The notes under the pieces were generated by a model. That model saw only the letters and a program-made list of their open reading frames with translations, was not told the origin of the DNA and made no database searches. This document shows, in pieces, positions 27,218 to 35,691 of a stretch of 64,000 nucleotides of DNA (position 1 is its first letter; each line of letters starts with the position of its first letter). The stretch covers positions 1 through 64,000 of the forward strand of contig JAVBLO010000046.1 of the NCBI GenBank assembly GCA_031553415.1. Direction: 5' to 3'. This DNA is from JAIRVZ01 sp031553415. GTDB taxonomy: Bacteria > Bacteroidota > Bacteroidia > Bacteroidales > Azobacteroidaceae. The position numbers and the translations under genes were made by a program.

Positions 27218-27466
27218 TCAATTTTTTCCTGCAGCAGCTTGTTTGTTTTCTTTGCAGCATTTTTTGTCTGCATCTTTAGTACATTTTTTGTCATCAGATT
27301 TGCAGCATTTTTTATCGTCTGATTTACAACATTTTGCATCTTTACCGCAAGTTTTAGGACATTCTGTTTTTTGACAGCAACCATCTTTCTTAACATCCTG
27401 AGCCATAACTGTAGATGATGCACATACAGCAACCATCAAAGCAATTGAAAACAACACTTTCTTCAT
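27218..27466 (-). CDS. Secreted cysteine- and lysine-rich small protein
   Basis: An 82-residue protein with a clear signal peptide (MKKVLFSIALMVAVCASSTV then MAQ, cleavage after AQ). The mature part of about 59 residues has about 10 cysteines, most as CC or CxxxC, with repeated units KCCKSDDKKC. It matches no family known to me. Metal binding or sequestration in the periplasm is a fair guess from composition. Translation on the same strand with a normal signal peptide, and the terminator downstream at 27200-27169, support a real gene. Confidence 0.75.
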   Translation of the reverse strand: MKKVLFSIALMVAVCASSTVMAQDVKKDGCCQKTECPKTCGKDAKCCKSDDKKCCKSDDKKCTKDADKKCCKENKQAAAGKN

Positions 27467-27513
27467 CTTGTTTATAAATTAAATTTGAATTTTCATTAAA
27501 CTAAATGTGTGCT

Positions 27514-27521
27514 TATCTTTG
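27514..27521 (+). promoter_or_regulatory. Probable -7 box for the ThiF-like gene
   Basis: TATCTTTG fits the -7 consensus; a TTTG at 27484-27487 lies 26 nt upstream, which is longer than usual. The gene starts at 27608. Confidence 0.35.
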
Positions 27522-27607
27522 TGAAAGCAATTGCAAATATAGAGCAAATACTTCTTTAAAAATGTTATTGCCGGCTTAATAATCCATAAAACTTAAAAAG
27601 AAAAAAT

Positions 27608-28330
27608 ATGATGCAAAACAATTGGCTGGAACGCACGGAATTACTACTTGGCAAGCAACGGATGGAAGAATTAAAATCATCCCATATTCTTGTTGTTGGG
27701 TTAGGTGGTGTAGGCGCTTATGCTGCAGAAATGCTATGCCGGGCAGGAATCGGAAACCTGACAATCGTTGATGCAGACACCGTGCAGTCAAGTAATATTA
27801 ACAGGCAATTACCCGCCCTGCATTCAACAATCGGACAATCGAAAGCCGCATTATTAAAAGACAGATTAAAAGACATCAATCCTGGAGCCAATATCATTGC
27901 ATTACAGGAATTTTTAAAAGATGAACGTACCGTTGAATTATTGGACAATAACAAATTTGACTTTGTTGTGGATGCCATAGATTCCATAAGTCCTAAAATC
28001 TTTTTGATTTATCACTCCTTAACTCGGAAAATCCCTATTATATCGGCATTAGGAGCCGGAGGTAAAACAGATTTATCAAAAATAAAAATCACAGACATCT
28101 CCAAAACTTACCAATGCGCTTTGGCTAAGGTTGTCAGAAAACGATTGAAAGACATGGGAATCAGCAAAGGATTGCCGGTCGTTTTCTCATCCGAACCGGT
28201 CGATAAGAATGCCATTGTTTTGGTTGAAGGCGAACAAAATAAAAAATCATCAGCCGGAACAATATCCTACTTGCCGGCAGTTTTCGGTTGTTACCTGGCT
28301 CAATATGTTATTACAAATATTCGTAAGTGA
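27608..28330 (+). CDS. tcdA: tRNA threonylcarbamoyladenosine dehydratase
   Basis: A 240-residue ThiF/E1-like ATP-dependent enzyme. NWLERTELLLGKQRMEELKS is followed by the nucleotide-binding GLGGVGAYAAEMLCRAGIG, then DADTVQSSNINRQLPAL, DAIDSISPK and the ALGAGGKTDLSKI segment. TcdA cyclises t6A to ct6A in tRNAs reading ANN codons. The length and the final segments (KGLPVVFSSE) agree with TcdA rather than MoeB or ThiF. It is followed by a LolD-like ATPase gene 57 nt downstream. The first of two adjacent Met codons was taken as the start. Confidence 0.9.
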   Translation: MMQNNWLERTELLLGKQRMEELKSSHILVVGLGGVGAYAAEMLCRAGIGNLTIVDADTVQSSNINRQLPALHSTIGQSKAALLKDRLKDINPGANIIALQEFLKDERTVELLDNNKFDFVVDAIDSISPKIFLIYHSLTRKIPIISALGAGGKTDLSKIKITDISKTYQCALAKVVRKRLKDMGISKGLPVVFSSEPVDKNAIVLVEGEQNKKSSAGTISYLPAVFGCYLAQYVITNIRK

Positions 28331-28387
28331 AATAACAAGATATTGAGTTTATTCGTGTATTTTTGCAAAAATCTAAATTTCAGTGCA

Positions 28388-29044
28388 ATGATTATTACAG
28401 CTAAACATATCATTAAAAGTTTTGACACCTTGAATGTTTTGAAAGGCATAGACTTGGAAATCCGGAAAGGAGAAATCGTATCTATTGTCGGCCCGAGCGG
28501 TGCAGGAAAGACAACCCTCCTCCAAATACTCGGAACCTTAGACAAACCTGATTCCGGCAAAGTCCTTTATGATAACACTGATGTCGGCCGTTTGAGTGAT
28601 AAAGATTTAGCTGCGTTCCGGAACAAAAACATAGGATTTGTTTTCCAGTTCCACCAATTACTTCCCGAATTCACTTCACTTGAAAACGTAATGATTCCTG
28701 CATTAATCGGAAAAGTAAAATCATCGGAAGCAGAAAAAAAAGCCAACAAAATTCTTGATTTTTTGGGTTTAAAAGACCGCATGTCGCATAAACCCAATGA
28801 ACTTTCCGGTGGGGAAAAACAACGGGTGGCTGTAGCTCGCGCCCTAATCAATAAACCTTCCGTTATATTTGCCGATGAACCTTCCGGCAGTTTGGACACC
28901 CATAACAAAGAAGAACTTCACAAATTATTTTTCGACTTAAGGACAGAATTAAACCAGACTTTCGTAATTGTTACCCATGATGAACAGTTGGCAAAATCGA
29001 CTGATAGGATTATTCACATGACAGATGGGATGATCGTTTCGTGA
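28388..29044 (+). CDS. LolD-like ABC transporter ATP-binding protein
   Basis: A 218-residue ABC ATPase from ATG 28388. It has Walker A GPSGAGKTT, the Q-loop FQFHQLLPEFTSLENVMIP, signature LSGGEKQRVAVARAL, Walker B VIFADEPSGSLD and the switch His in VTHDEQ. The FQFHQLLPEF form is that of LolD/MacB-type ATPases, which power lipoprotein release or related mechanical export; the permease is not adjacent. The start was set at 28388 because TATTTTTG, a -7-like box, lies between 28343 and the ATG. The gene ends 9 nt before the tracrRNA terminator on the other strand. Confidence 0.88.
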   Translation: MIITAKHIIKSFDTLNVLKGIDLEIRKGEIVSIVGPSGAGKTTLLQILGTLDKPDSGKVLYDNTDVGRLSDKDLAAFRNKNIGFVFQFHQLLPEFTSLENVMIPALIGKVKSSEAEKKANKILDFLGLKDRMSHKPNELSGGEKQRVAVARALINKPSVIFADEPSGSLDTHNKEELHKLFFDLRTELNQTFVIVTHDEQLAKSTDRIIHMTDGMIVS

Positions 29045-29052
29045 AATAAAAG

Positions 29053-29128
29053 AAAAAAGCGAGGTATTACCCCCGCTTTAAATGTTTTCACAACGGAATA
29101 ATCCTTATTGTGAATTGCTTCAATTAGT
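29053..29128 (-). ncRNA. tracrRNA of the type II-C CRISPR system
   Basis: Read on the minus strand. Positions 29130-29107 give an anti-repeat, ATACTAATT GAAGCAATTC ACAAT, that pairs over about 24 bases with the start of the CRISPR repeat (GTTGTGAATTGCTTTCAAAT...), with a two-base bulge. Next comes AAGGATTATTCCGTTGTGAA, then a terminator hairpin (AAGCG and CGCTT around GGGG/CC) ending in a U-run at 29058-29053. A perfect promoter lies upstream on the same strand. Length is about 76 nt from the inferred start. The RNA would load crRNA into Cas9 and permit RNase III processing. Confidence 0.88.
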
Positions 29129-29134
29129 ATGAGG

Positions 29135-29165
29135 CAAATATATGAATAAAATAATCATTAGCAAA
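29135..29165 (-). promoter_or_regulatory. tracrRNA promoter
   Basis: On the minus strand TTTG (29165-29162), exactly 19 nt, then TATATTTG (29142-29135) give an ideal Bacteroidetes promoter. The start site would fall near 29128, at the anti-repeat. Confidence 0.85.
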
Positions 29166-29182
29166 CTTTTGTTAATGATTAT
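29150..29182. promoter_or_regulatory. Palindrome between the tracrRNA and cas9 promoters
   Basis: ATAATCATTA (29150-29159) and TAATGATTAT (29173-29182) are inverted arms around GCAAACTTTTGT. The TTTG -33 elements of both divergent promoters lie inside it, so a regulator bound here could control both. It could also be simple symmetry of back-to-back promoters. Confidence 0.5.
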
Positions 29183-29199
29183 TTTTATTTTTAACTTTA
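29168..29199 (+). promoter_or_regulatory. Probable cas9 promoter
   Basis: TTTG (29168-29171), 20 nt, TAACTTTA (29192-29199). One base differs from the -7 consensus. The start site near 29205 leaves a leader of about 24 nt before the ATG at 29229, which excludes the longer upstream reading frame. Confidence 0.55.
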
Positions 29200-29228
29200 G
29201 GGCATTCAAAATTAAAGCAATATATATC

Positions 29229-32200
29229 ATGAAAAAGATATTGGGTCTGGATTTGGGAACCACATCTATTGGGTGGGCATTCGTATTTGAAAAAGAATAT
29301 GATAATGAGCAATCATCTATTATTAATTTAGGAGTTCGCGTAAATCCGCTAACTGTAGATGAGCAAACCAATTTTGAAAAAGGTAAACCTATTTCAATAA
29401 ATGCAGACAGAACCCTTAAACGAGGAGCTCGCCGCAATTTGCAACGATATAAACTTCGCCGTGAAAACTTAATATGTATATTAAAAGAAAACGGTCTAAT
29501 AGATGATAATACTATTCTTGCAGAAAATGGGAAAAATACTACTCATTCCTTGTATGCATTACGGGCCAAAGCTGCTAAAGAAGAAATTAGTAAAAAAGAT
29601 TTTGCCCGTGCATTATTAATGATAAATAAAAAACGAGGTTATAAAAGCAGCCGGAAAACCAAAAATGAAGATGAAGGTCAAGCCATTGACGGAATGGCGA
29701 CTGCCAAACGTTTATACGAAGAAAATCTAACCCCAGGACAACTCTGTTACCAATTACTTAAATCTAAAAAGAAAACCTTGCCTGATTTTTATCGTTCCGA
29801 TTTAAAAGCTGAGTTAGATAAAGTCTGGAATTTTCAAAAACAATTTTATTCCGAAATATTGACAGATAGTTTTCGAAAAGAAATTGAAGGAAAGGGACAA
29901 AGGGCTACTTCTGCTGCATTCTGGAATACTTATAAATTCAATACCGCTGAAAATAAAGGAACTAGAGAAGAAAAGAAATTACAAGCTTACAAATGGAGGA
30001 GTGAAGCCATTAATAAAAAACTGGAAAAAGAAGAAGTCGCTTTTGTAATTACTGAAATCAATAATAACATAAACAATTCAAATGGATATTTAGGAGCCAT
30101 TGGAGATCGAAGCAAAGAATTATATTTCAATAAAGAAACTATCGGGCAATATTATTACAGACAATTGAAAGAAAACCCACATACCGGTCTGAAAAACCAG
30201 GTCTTCTATCGTCAGGATTATTTGGATGAATTTGAACAAATTTGGGAAACCCAGTCCAAATATCACAAAGAACTAACTCTTGAATTGAAAGCTGAAATCC
30301 GGAATGTTATTATTTTCTATCAACGGAAACTCAAATCTCAAAAAAGATTGATTAGTTTCTGCGAATTTGAAAGTAAGACAATTGAAATAGAGAAAAATGG
30401 AAAAAAGGTTGATAAAACAATCGGATTGAAAGTTGCATCAAAATCATCTCTACTATTCCAGGAATTTAAAATCTGGCAAGTTCTCCATAATGTGGAATTC
30501 CGGAATAAATCTACCAAAGAAAAATTCATCCCTGATTTAGAAGCAAAGAATATTTTGTTTGAAGAATTAAATTTGAAAGGGAATTTAAGTGCAGATAAGA
30601 TAATCGAATTATTAGGACATAAACCCAAAGAATGGGAAGTAAATTACAAAATCGTTGAAGGAAACCGAACTAATAAGGAGCTTTTTGATGTTTATTTGAA
30701 AATTATAGAATTAGAAGGGTATGATGTAAAAGATTTATTGAAAGCAAGATGGGATAAAGATGAAATTGAATTATCTGAAATTCCTGTTTCTACATCTGAA
30801 ATTAAGAATATGATAAAAGAAATTTTCGAAGCCTTGAATATCAACACCCAAATCCTTAATTTCAATGCAGAATTAGAAGGAAAAGAATTTGAAAATCAGC
30901 CATCTTATCAGCTTTGGCATTTATTATATTCTTATGAAGGAGATAATTCTGCAAGCGGGAATGAAAGGTTATATGAATTGTTGATGCAAAAATTCGGTTT
31001 CAAAAAGGAACACGCTCAACTATTGGCTAATATTAATTTACCGGATGATTATGGAAGCTTGAGTACCAAAGCAATGCGTAAAATTTATCCGTTTATCAAA
31101 GAAAGTAAATACAGTGATGCCTGCGAATATGCAGGTTACAGGCATTCAGCTTCATCTCTTACCAAAGAAGAAATTGAAAATAAACCACTGAAAGACCATC
31201 TGAAGAATCTTCCCAAAAATAGTTTACGAAACCCTGTCGTAGAAAAAATCCTGAACCAGATGGTAAATGTAATCAATACCATTATTGACGACTCTGAAAT
31301 GGGACGACCCGACGAAATACGGATAGAATTAGCACGTGAACTGAAAAAGACAGCTAAAGAACGGGAAGAAATGACTGCCGGAATCAATAAAGCTAAAACT
31401 GATCATGAAAAAATCCGTATTATCCTGATTAATGAATTTGGCATTAAAAATCCAACTCGTAATGATATTATCCGATATAAACTATATGAAGAACTAAAAA
31501 TAAACGGTTTTCACACATTTTATTCAAATACTTATGTTCCAAGAGAAAAATTATTCTCAAAAGAATTTGATATCGAACATATAATTCCGAAAGCCTTATC
31601 GTTTGATGATAGCTTTTCTAACAAAACCATTTGTACCCGTGGGGAAAACCTAAAGAAAAGAGACCGTACTGCCCTTGATTTTGTAGACCAGGATTTTAAT
31701 AAAGAGTTGGAAGATTATAAAAACCGGGTAGAAATGTTATTCAAAGCAAAAGAAGGAGCCATCAGTAAAGCCAAATACAAAAAGTTGTTAATGAAGGCTT
31801 CAGACATTGGCGATGGATTTATTGAACGAGACTTGTGCGACAGTCAATATATTGCTCGTAAAGCACGTGAAATACTTTTGGAAATCAGTAAATCTGTAGT
31901 ATCAACAACAGGAAGTATAACCAAGCGCTTACGTGAAGATTGGGAATTAATCAATATTATGCAAGAGCTTAATTTTGAAAAATATAAACAACTAGGATTA
32001 ACCGAAAAAATTGAGAAAAAAGATGGTTCTTTCAAAGAACGAATTGTAGATTGGACAAAACGTAACGACCATCGTCATCATGCAATGGATGCATTAACTG
32101 TTGCATTTACCAAACATAGCCATGTTCAATACTTGAATTATCTGAATGCCCGTCGGAATGAAAATCATAAGTTGCATGGAAACATCATTGCCATCGAAGA

Positions 32201-33413
32201 AAAAGAATTAGTATCTATAATTGATGACGAAGGGAATAAAAGGCGAGTATTCAAGCAACCTCTCCCGAATTTCAGGCAAGAAGCAAAACGACAATTGGAA
32301 AACATCCTCATTTCCCATAAGGGGAAAAATAAGGTTGTTACAAAAAATATAAATTGTTATAAAACAGCTAAAGGCGAAAAACAAAAGATTGAACTTACTC
32401 CACGGGGACAATTACATAAAGAAACTGTATACGGAAGATTATACCAATATACAACCAAGGAAGAAAAAATCGGAGTAAAATTCGATGAAAGCTTTATTCA
32501 AAAAATAGCTTCACAAAAAATAAGAGAAGTGTTATTAAAACGGTTGATTGAAAATGGGAATGATTCTAAAAAAGCATTTACTGGTAAAAACAGTTTAGAT
32601 AAAAATCCGATTTATCTGAATGGGTCCAAAACATTGAAAGTACCTGAAAAAGTAAAACTTGTTTCTTTAGAGACAGATTACACCATTCGTAAAGATATTT
32701 CACCTGATTTGAAACTTGAAAAAGTAATTGATAAAGGTATTCGGGATATTCTGCAAAAACGGTTAAAAGAGTTCAATGGTAGTGCTAAAGAGGCTTTCTC
32801 TAATTTAGATAAAAATCCGGTTTGGCTGAATAAAGAAAAAGGGATTTCCATCAAGCGAGTTACTATCAGTGGGGTAAGTAATGCGGAAGCTTTACATTAT
32901 AAGAAAGATCATTTAGGAAAATATGTTTTAGATGAAAATAGGAATAAAATTCCAGTCGATTTTGTTAGTACAGGAAATAATCATCATGTTGCTATTTATC
33001 GTGATATTGATGGAAATTTACAAGAAAAGGTTGTTTCATTTTATGAAGCTGTAGAACGTATAAATCAAGATTTGCCAATAATTGATAAAATATACAATCA
33101 ACATCTCGGCTGGCAATTTTTATTCACAATGAAACAAAATGAATATTTTGTATTTCCATCAGCTTATTTTGACCCATTAGAAATAGACTTGCTTAATCCT
33201 TCAAATAGAAAGTTAATCAGCCCCCATTTATTTAGAGTACAAAAGTTTACCATTAAAGATTATTTCTTTAGACACCATTTAGAAACAACTGTTGAAGATT
33301 CTGTCGCATTGAAAGGTACTACATATAAACGTATTGGTTTGAATGGGATTGAAAGAATCGTAAAAGTCAGAATCAATCACATCGGACAAATAATCCAAAT
33401 TGGAGAATATTAA
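29229..33413 (+). CDS. cas9: CRISPR-associated endonuclease Cas9 (type II-C)
   Basis: A 1394-residue RNA-guided DNA endonuclease. RuvC-I: LGLDLGTTSIGWAF with Asp8. Arginine-rich bridge helix: about residues 58-80 (RGARRNLQRYKLRR). RuvC-II: IRIELARELKK with Glu700. HNH: FDIEHIIPKALSFDDSFSNK with His784 and Asn798. RuvC-III: HHAMDALTVAF with His950/951 and Asp954. All nuclease residues are present, so the enzyme should be active. The frame extends upstream to 29142, but the cas9 and tracrRNA promoters lie there and MKKILGLDLG is the normal family start. The large size is typical of Bacteroidetes II-C proteins. No csn2 or cas4 is present, supporting type II-C. Confidence 0.97.
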   Translation: MKKILGLDLGTTSIGWAFVFEKEYDNEQSSIINLGVRVNPLTVDEQTNFEKGKPISINADRTLKRGARRNLQRYKLRRENLICILKENGLIDDNTILAENGKNTTHSLYALRAKAAKEEISKKDFARALLMINKKRGYKSSRKTKNEDEGQAIDGMATAKRLYEENLTPGQLCYQLLKSKKKTLPDFYRSDLKAELDKVWNFQKQFYSEILTDSFRKEIEGKGQRATSAAFWNTYKFNTAENKGTREEKKLQAYKWRSEAINKKLEKEEVAFVITEINNNINNSNGYLGAIGDRSKELYFNKETIGQYYYRQLKENPHTGLKNQVFYRQDYLDEFEQIWETQSKYHKELTLELKAEIRNVIIFYQRKLKSQKRLISFCEFESKTIEIEKNGKKVDKTIGLKVASKSSLLFQEFKIWQVLHNVEFRNKSTKEKFIPDLEAKNILFEELNLKGNLSADKIIELLGHKPKEWEVNYKIVEGNRTNKELFDVYLKIIELEGYDVKDLLKARWDKDEIELSEIPVSTSEIKNMIKEIFEALNINTQILNFNAELEGKEFENQPSYQLWHLLYSYEGDNSASGNERLYELLMQKFGFKKEHAQLLANINLPDDYGSLSTKAMRKIYPFIKESKYSDACEYAGYRHSASSLTKEEIENKPLKDHLKNLPKNSLRNPVVEKILNQMVNVINTIIDDSEMGRPDEIRIELARELKKTAKEREEMTAGINKAKTDHEKIRIILINEFGIKNPTRNDIIRYKLYEELKINGFHTFYSNTYVPREKLFSKEFDIEHIIPKALSFDDSFSNKTICTRGENLKKRDRTALDFVDQDFNKELEDYKNRVEMLFKAKEGAISKAKYKKLLMKASDIGDGFIERDLCDSQYIARKAREILLEISKSVVSTTGSITKRLREDWELINIMQELNFEKYKQLGLTEKIEKKDGSFKERIVDWTKRNDHRHHAMDALTVAFTKHSHVQYLNYLNARRNENHKLHGNIIAIEEKELVSIIDDEGNKRRVFKQPLPNFRQEAKRQLENILISHKGKNKVVTKNINCYKTAKGEKQKIELTPRGQLHKETVYGRLYQYTTKEEKIGVKFDESFIQKIASQKIREVLLKRLIENGNDSKKAFTGKNSLDKNPIYLNGSKTLKVPEKVKLVSLETDYTIRKDISPDLKLEKVIDKGIRDILQKRLKEFNGSAKEAFSNLDKNPVWLNKEKGISIKRVTISGVSNAEALHYKKDHLGKYVLDENRNKIPVDFVSTGNNHHVAIYRDIDGNLQEKVVSFYEAVERINQDLPIIDKIYNQHLGWQFLFTMKQNEYFVFPSAYFDPLEIDLLNPSNRKLISPHLFRVQKFTIKDYFFRHHLETTVEDSVALKGTTYKRIGLNGIERIVKVRINHIGQIIQIGEY

Positions 33414-33435
33414 TAACACAACTAAAATTAATTCT

Positions 33436-34271
33436 ATGAAACAAGAAAATTCAATCAAACTCTTTGAAGAAAAGAAAATTCGGGGCCATTGGGATGAGAA
33501 AGAAGAAAAATGGTATTTCTCAGTGGTGGATATTGTTGAAGCTTTAACTGACAGTGTGAATCCTAGGGATTATTGGTTTAAAATGAAACAAAGAGTAAAT
33601 ACAGAAGATGGTTTTGAGTTGTCGACAATTTGTCGACAACTGAAGTTAGTTTCCAATGATGGTAAAAGATATGCAACTGATTGTTCTGACTCAGAAGGAC
33701 TTCTGCGTATCATCCAATCCATCCCTTCTCCTAAAGCAGAACCTTTCAAACAGTGGTTAGCCAAAGTTGGCTACGAACGTATGCAAGAAATGCCAATCCG
33801 GAACAAAGTCTTGAACGAGCTCGCGAAAACTGGAAACGACTCGGACGAAGCGAAAAGTGGATCCAACAACGCATGACAGGTCAAGAGACCCGAAACAAGC
33901 TGACCGACTATTGGAAATCTGCCGGAATTGAAAAACAGGATGAATTTGCATTATTAACAAACATCATACACAAAGAATGGAGCGATTTGACTGTTAAAGA
34001 ACATAAAGATTTGAAAGGACTAAAAACTTAAAACCTTCGCGATCACATGTCGGAAGCAGAGTTAATTTTCACGGCTCTGGCAGAACTTTCCACACGGCAA
34101 ATTGCAGAAAGTGGAGAAGCAACCGGGGTAATTGAAAATGCTAAAGCAAGTAAGAAAGGTGGAGCAATAGCTAAAAATGCAAGGAATGAATTAGAGGCAA
34201 ATACCGGAAAAAAGATTATAACAGGAGAAAATTTTCTTCCACCTAAAAAAGAAAATCCTGAATTAGAATAA
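33436..34271 (+). pseudogene. BRO-N/phage antirepressor-like gene, broken
   Basis: Three frame pieces together encode one protein of about 275 residues. Piece one (33436 to about 33790) has the BRO-N domain: KKIRGHWDEKEEKWYFSVVD and SDSEGLLRIIQSIPSPKAEP. A one-base shift near 33785-33797 moves to the second frame (SLERARENWKRLGRSEKWIQ...). That frame stops at TAA 34029-34031 and continues in the same frame with NLRDHMSEAELIFTALAELS up to 34271; family members normally read SQNLRDHM here, so CAA became TAA. BRO-N proteins are prophage antirepressors or DNA-damage-linked regulators. Lying between cas9 and cas1, it is a decayed guest in the cas operon. Confidence 0.85.
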
Positions 34272-34294
34272 TTAATGCTCAAATATCTAATGTC

Positions 34295-35230
34295 ATGATC
34301 AAGAAAACACTCTATTTTGGAAACCCAACATATCTCAGCATGCGCAATGAACAACTCGTCATTAAGTTGCCGGAGGTTGAAAAAAATGATTCTCTTCCTG
34401 AAAAATTCAAAAAAGAGAGTGAAGCAATATTTTCAATAGAAGATGTTGGAGTTGTCATTCTTGACCATAAACAAATCACAATTACACACGGATTGATCGA
34501 AAAATTGCTTGATAATAATACTGCTGTCATCACATGTAACAATAGCCGGATGCCAGTTGGATTATTACTCCCTCTTTGTGGCAATACCACTCAAAGCGAG
34601 CGGTTCAACAAACAAATTTCGGCTTCCGAACCTTTGAAAAAGCAATTATGGCAACAAACCATTAAATCTAAAATAACTAATCAGGCTGAAGTCTTGAAAA
34701 AATTAAGGAGCTGCAATATCCGAAATATGAAATATTGGGCTGACGAAGTAAAAAGTGGAGACCCTGACAATTTCGAGGGCCGCGCAGCGGCCTATTACTG
34801 GAAAGAAGCATTCCCTGAAATTAATAATTTTACAAGAGAAAGGGAAGGCATGCCACCCAATAATCTTTTGAATTATGGTTATGCTATTTTGCGGGCAGTC
34901 GTTGCAAGAGGATTGGTTGTCAGTGGACTGTTGCCAACTTTTGGAATCCATCATCACAACCGTTACAATGCATATTGTCTGGCGGACGACATTATGGAAC
35001 CATATCGTCCGTTTGTTGATTATTTAGTGATGTCAGTTGTAGATTCTGGTGAAGATTTTTTAGAATTAACAACTCCAATCAAAAAACGATTATTACAAAT
35101 TCCAACTATTGATGTTAAAATCGGGGGAAAGCAAAGTCCTTTGATGATTGCCGTTGGTCAAACAACAGCTTCTCTATACCAATGTTTTGAAGGAAGTTCA
35201 AGAAAAATAAAATATCCGGAATTTACATAA
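34295..35230 (+). CDS. cas1: CRISPR-associated endonuclease Cas1 (type II)
   Basis: A 311-residue integrase of spacer acquisition, working with Cas2. The N-terminal beta domain begins MIKKTLYFGNPTYLSMRNEQ. The catalytic C-terminal domain carries the metal-binding Glu (FEGRAAAYYWK), His (GIHHHNRYNAY) and Asp (LADDIMEPYRPFVDY). The length is typical of type II Cas1. It follows the broken BRO-N gene by 24 nt and is 10 nt upstream of cas2, so the two are cotranscribed. Confidence 0.96.
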   Translation: MIKKTLYFGNPTYLSMRNEQLVIKLPEVEKNDSLPEKFKKESEAIFSIEDVGVVILDHKQITITHGLIEKLLDNNTAVITCNNSRMPVGLLLPLCGNTTQSERFNKQISASEPLKKQLWQQTIKSKITNQAEVLKKLRSCNIRNMKYWADEVKSGDPDNFEGRAAAYYWKEAFPEINNFTREREGMPPNNLLNYGYAILRAVVARGLVVSGLLPTFGIHHHNRYNAYCLADDIMEPYRPFVDYLVMSVVDSGEDFLELTTPIKKRLLQIPTIDVKIGGKQSPLMIAVGQTTASLYQCFEGSSRKIKYPEFT

Positions 35231-35240
35231 GATTTTGCTT

Positions 35241-35582
35241 ATGCATAATTCTTCACGCCTAAATCAATATCGTATTATGTGGGTTTTAGTACTTTTTGAT
35301 TTACCCACAGAGACAAAGAAAGAAAGGAAAATATATTCTGATTTCAGAAAGAAGTTGGTAAAAGATGGTTTTACTATGTTTCAGTTTTCCATTTATCTTC
35401 GTCATTGTCCGAGTGTGGAAAATGCCAATGTTCATATCAAACGGGTAAAAAGCTTTTTGCCTGAAAAAGGACATGTAGGAATATTATGTATTACCGACAA
35501 ACAATTTGGCATGATGGAGTTATTTTATGGAAAAAAAGAAGAGCAAAAACAAACTGGTTGGCAGCAATTAGAACTCTTTTAA
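35241..35582 (+). CDS. cas2: CRISPR-associated Cas2
   Basis: A 113-residue protein from ATG 35241 (a TTG two codons earlier is also open). The ferredoxin-like fold begins WVLVLFDLPTETKKERKIYS with the Asp of the Cas2 family, followed by FTMFQFSIYLRHCPS and the arm VKSFLPEKGHVGILCITDKQ. It bridges the two Cas1 dimers during spacer capture. A terminator hairpin starts 6 nt after the stop, closing the cas operon before the array. Confidence 0.95.
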   Translation: MHNSSRLNQYRIMWVLVLFDLPTETKKERKIYSDFRKKLVKDGFTMFQFSIYLRHCPSVENANVHIKRVKSFLPEKGHVGILCITDKQFGMMELFYGKKEEQKQTGWQQLELF

Positions 35583-35587
35583 AAACA

Positions 35588-35613
35588 AAAATCCCGACTT
35601 TCATCGGGATTTT
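35588..35613. terminator. Terminator between cas2 and the CRISPR array
   Basis: AAAATCCCGA and TCGGGATTTT form a ten-base stem with a six-base loop. A/T tracts on both sides let it end both the cas operon and minus-strand crRNA transcripts. The 78 nt from here to 35691 are AT-rich with nothing else recognised; they could be the array leader. Confidence 0.8.
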
Positions 35614-35691
35614 ATGTTGAAAAACAGCTAATTTCAGCAATCCTAATTGTTGCGATAAAACATTGAAAACCAAAGAAATAAATTTCACTAT

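Noticed and set aside
29142..29228. Longer Cas9 N-terminus
   Set aside because: The segment covers the tracrRNA and cas9 promoters and encodes an unusual hydrophobic stretch; Cas9 proteins start at MKKILGLDLG.
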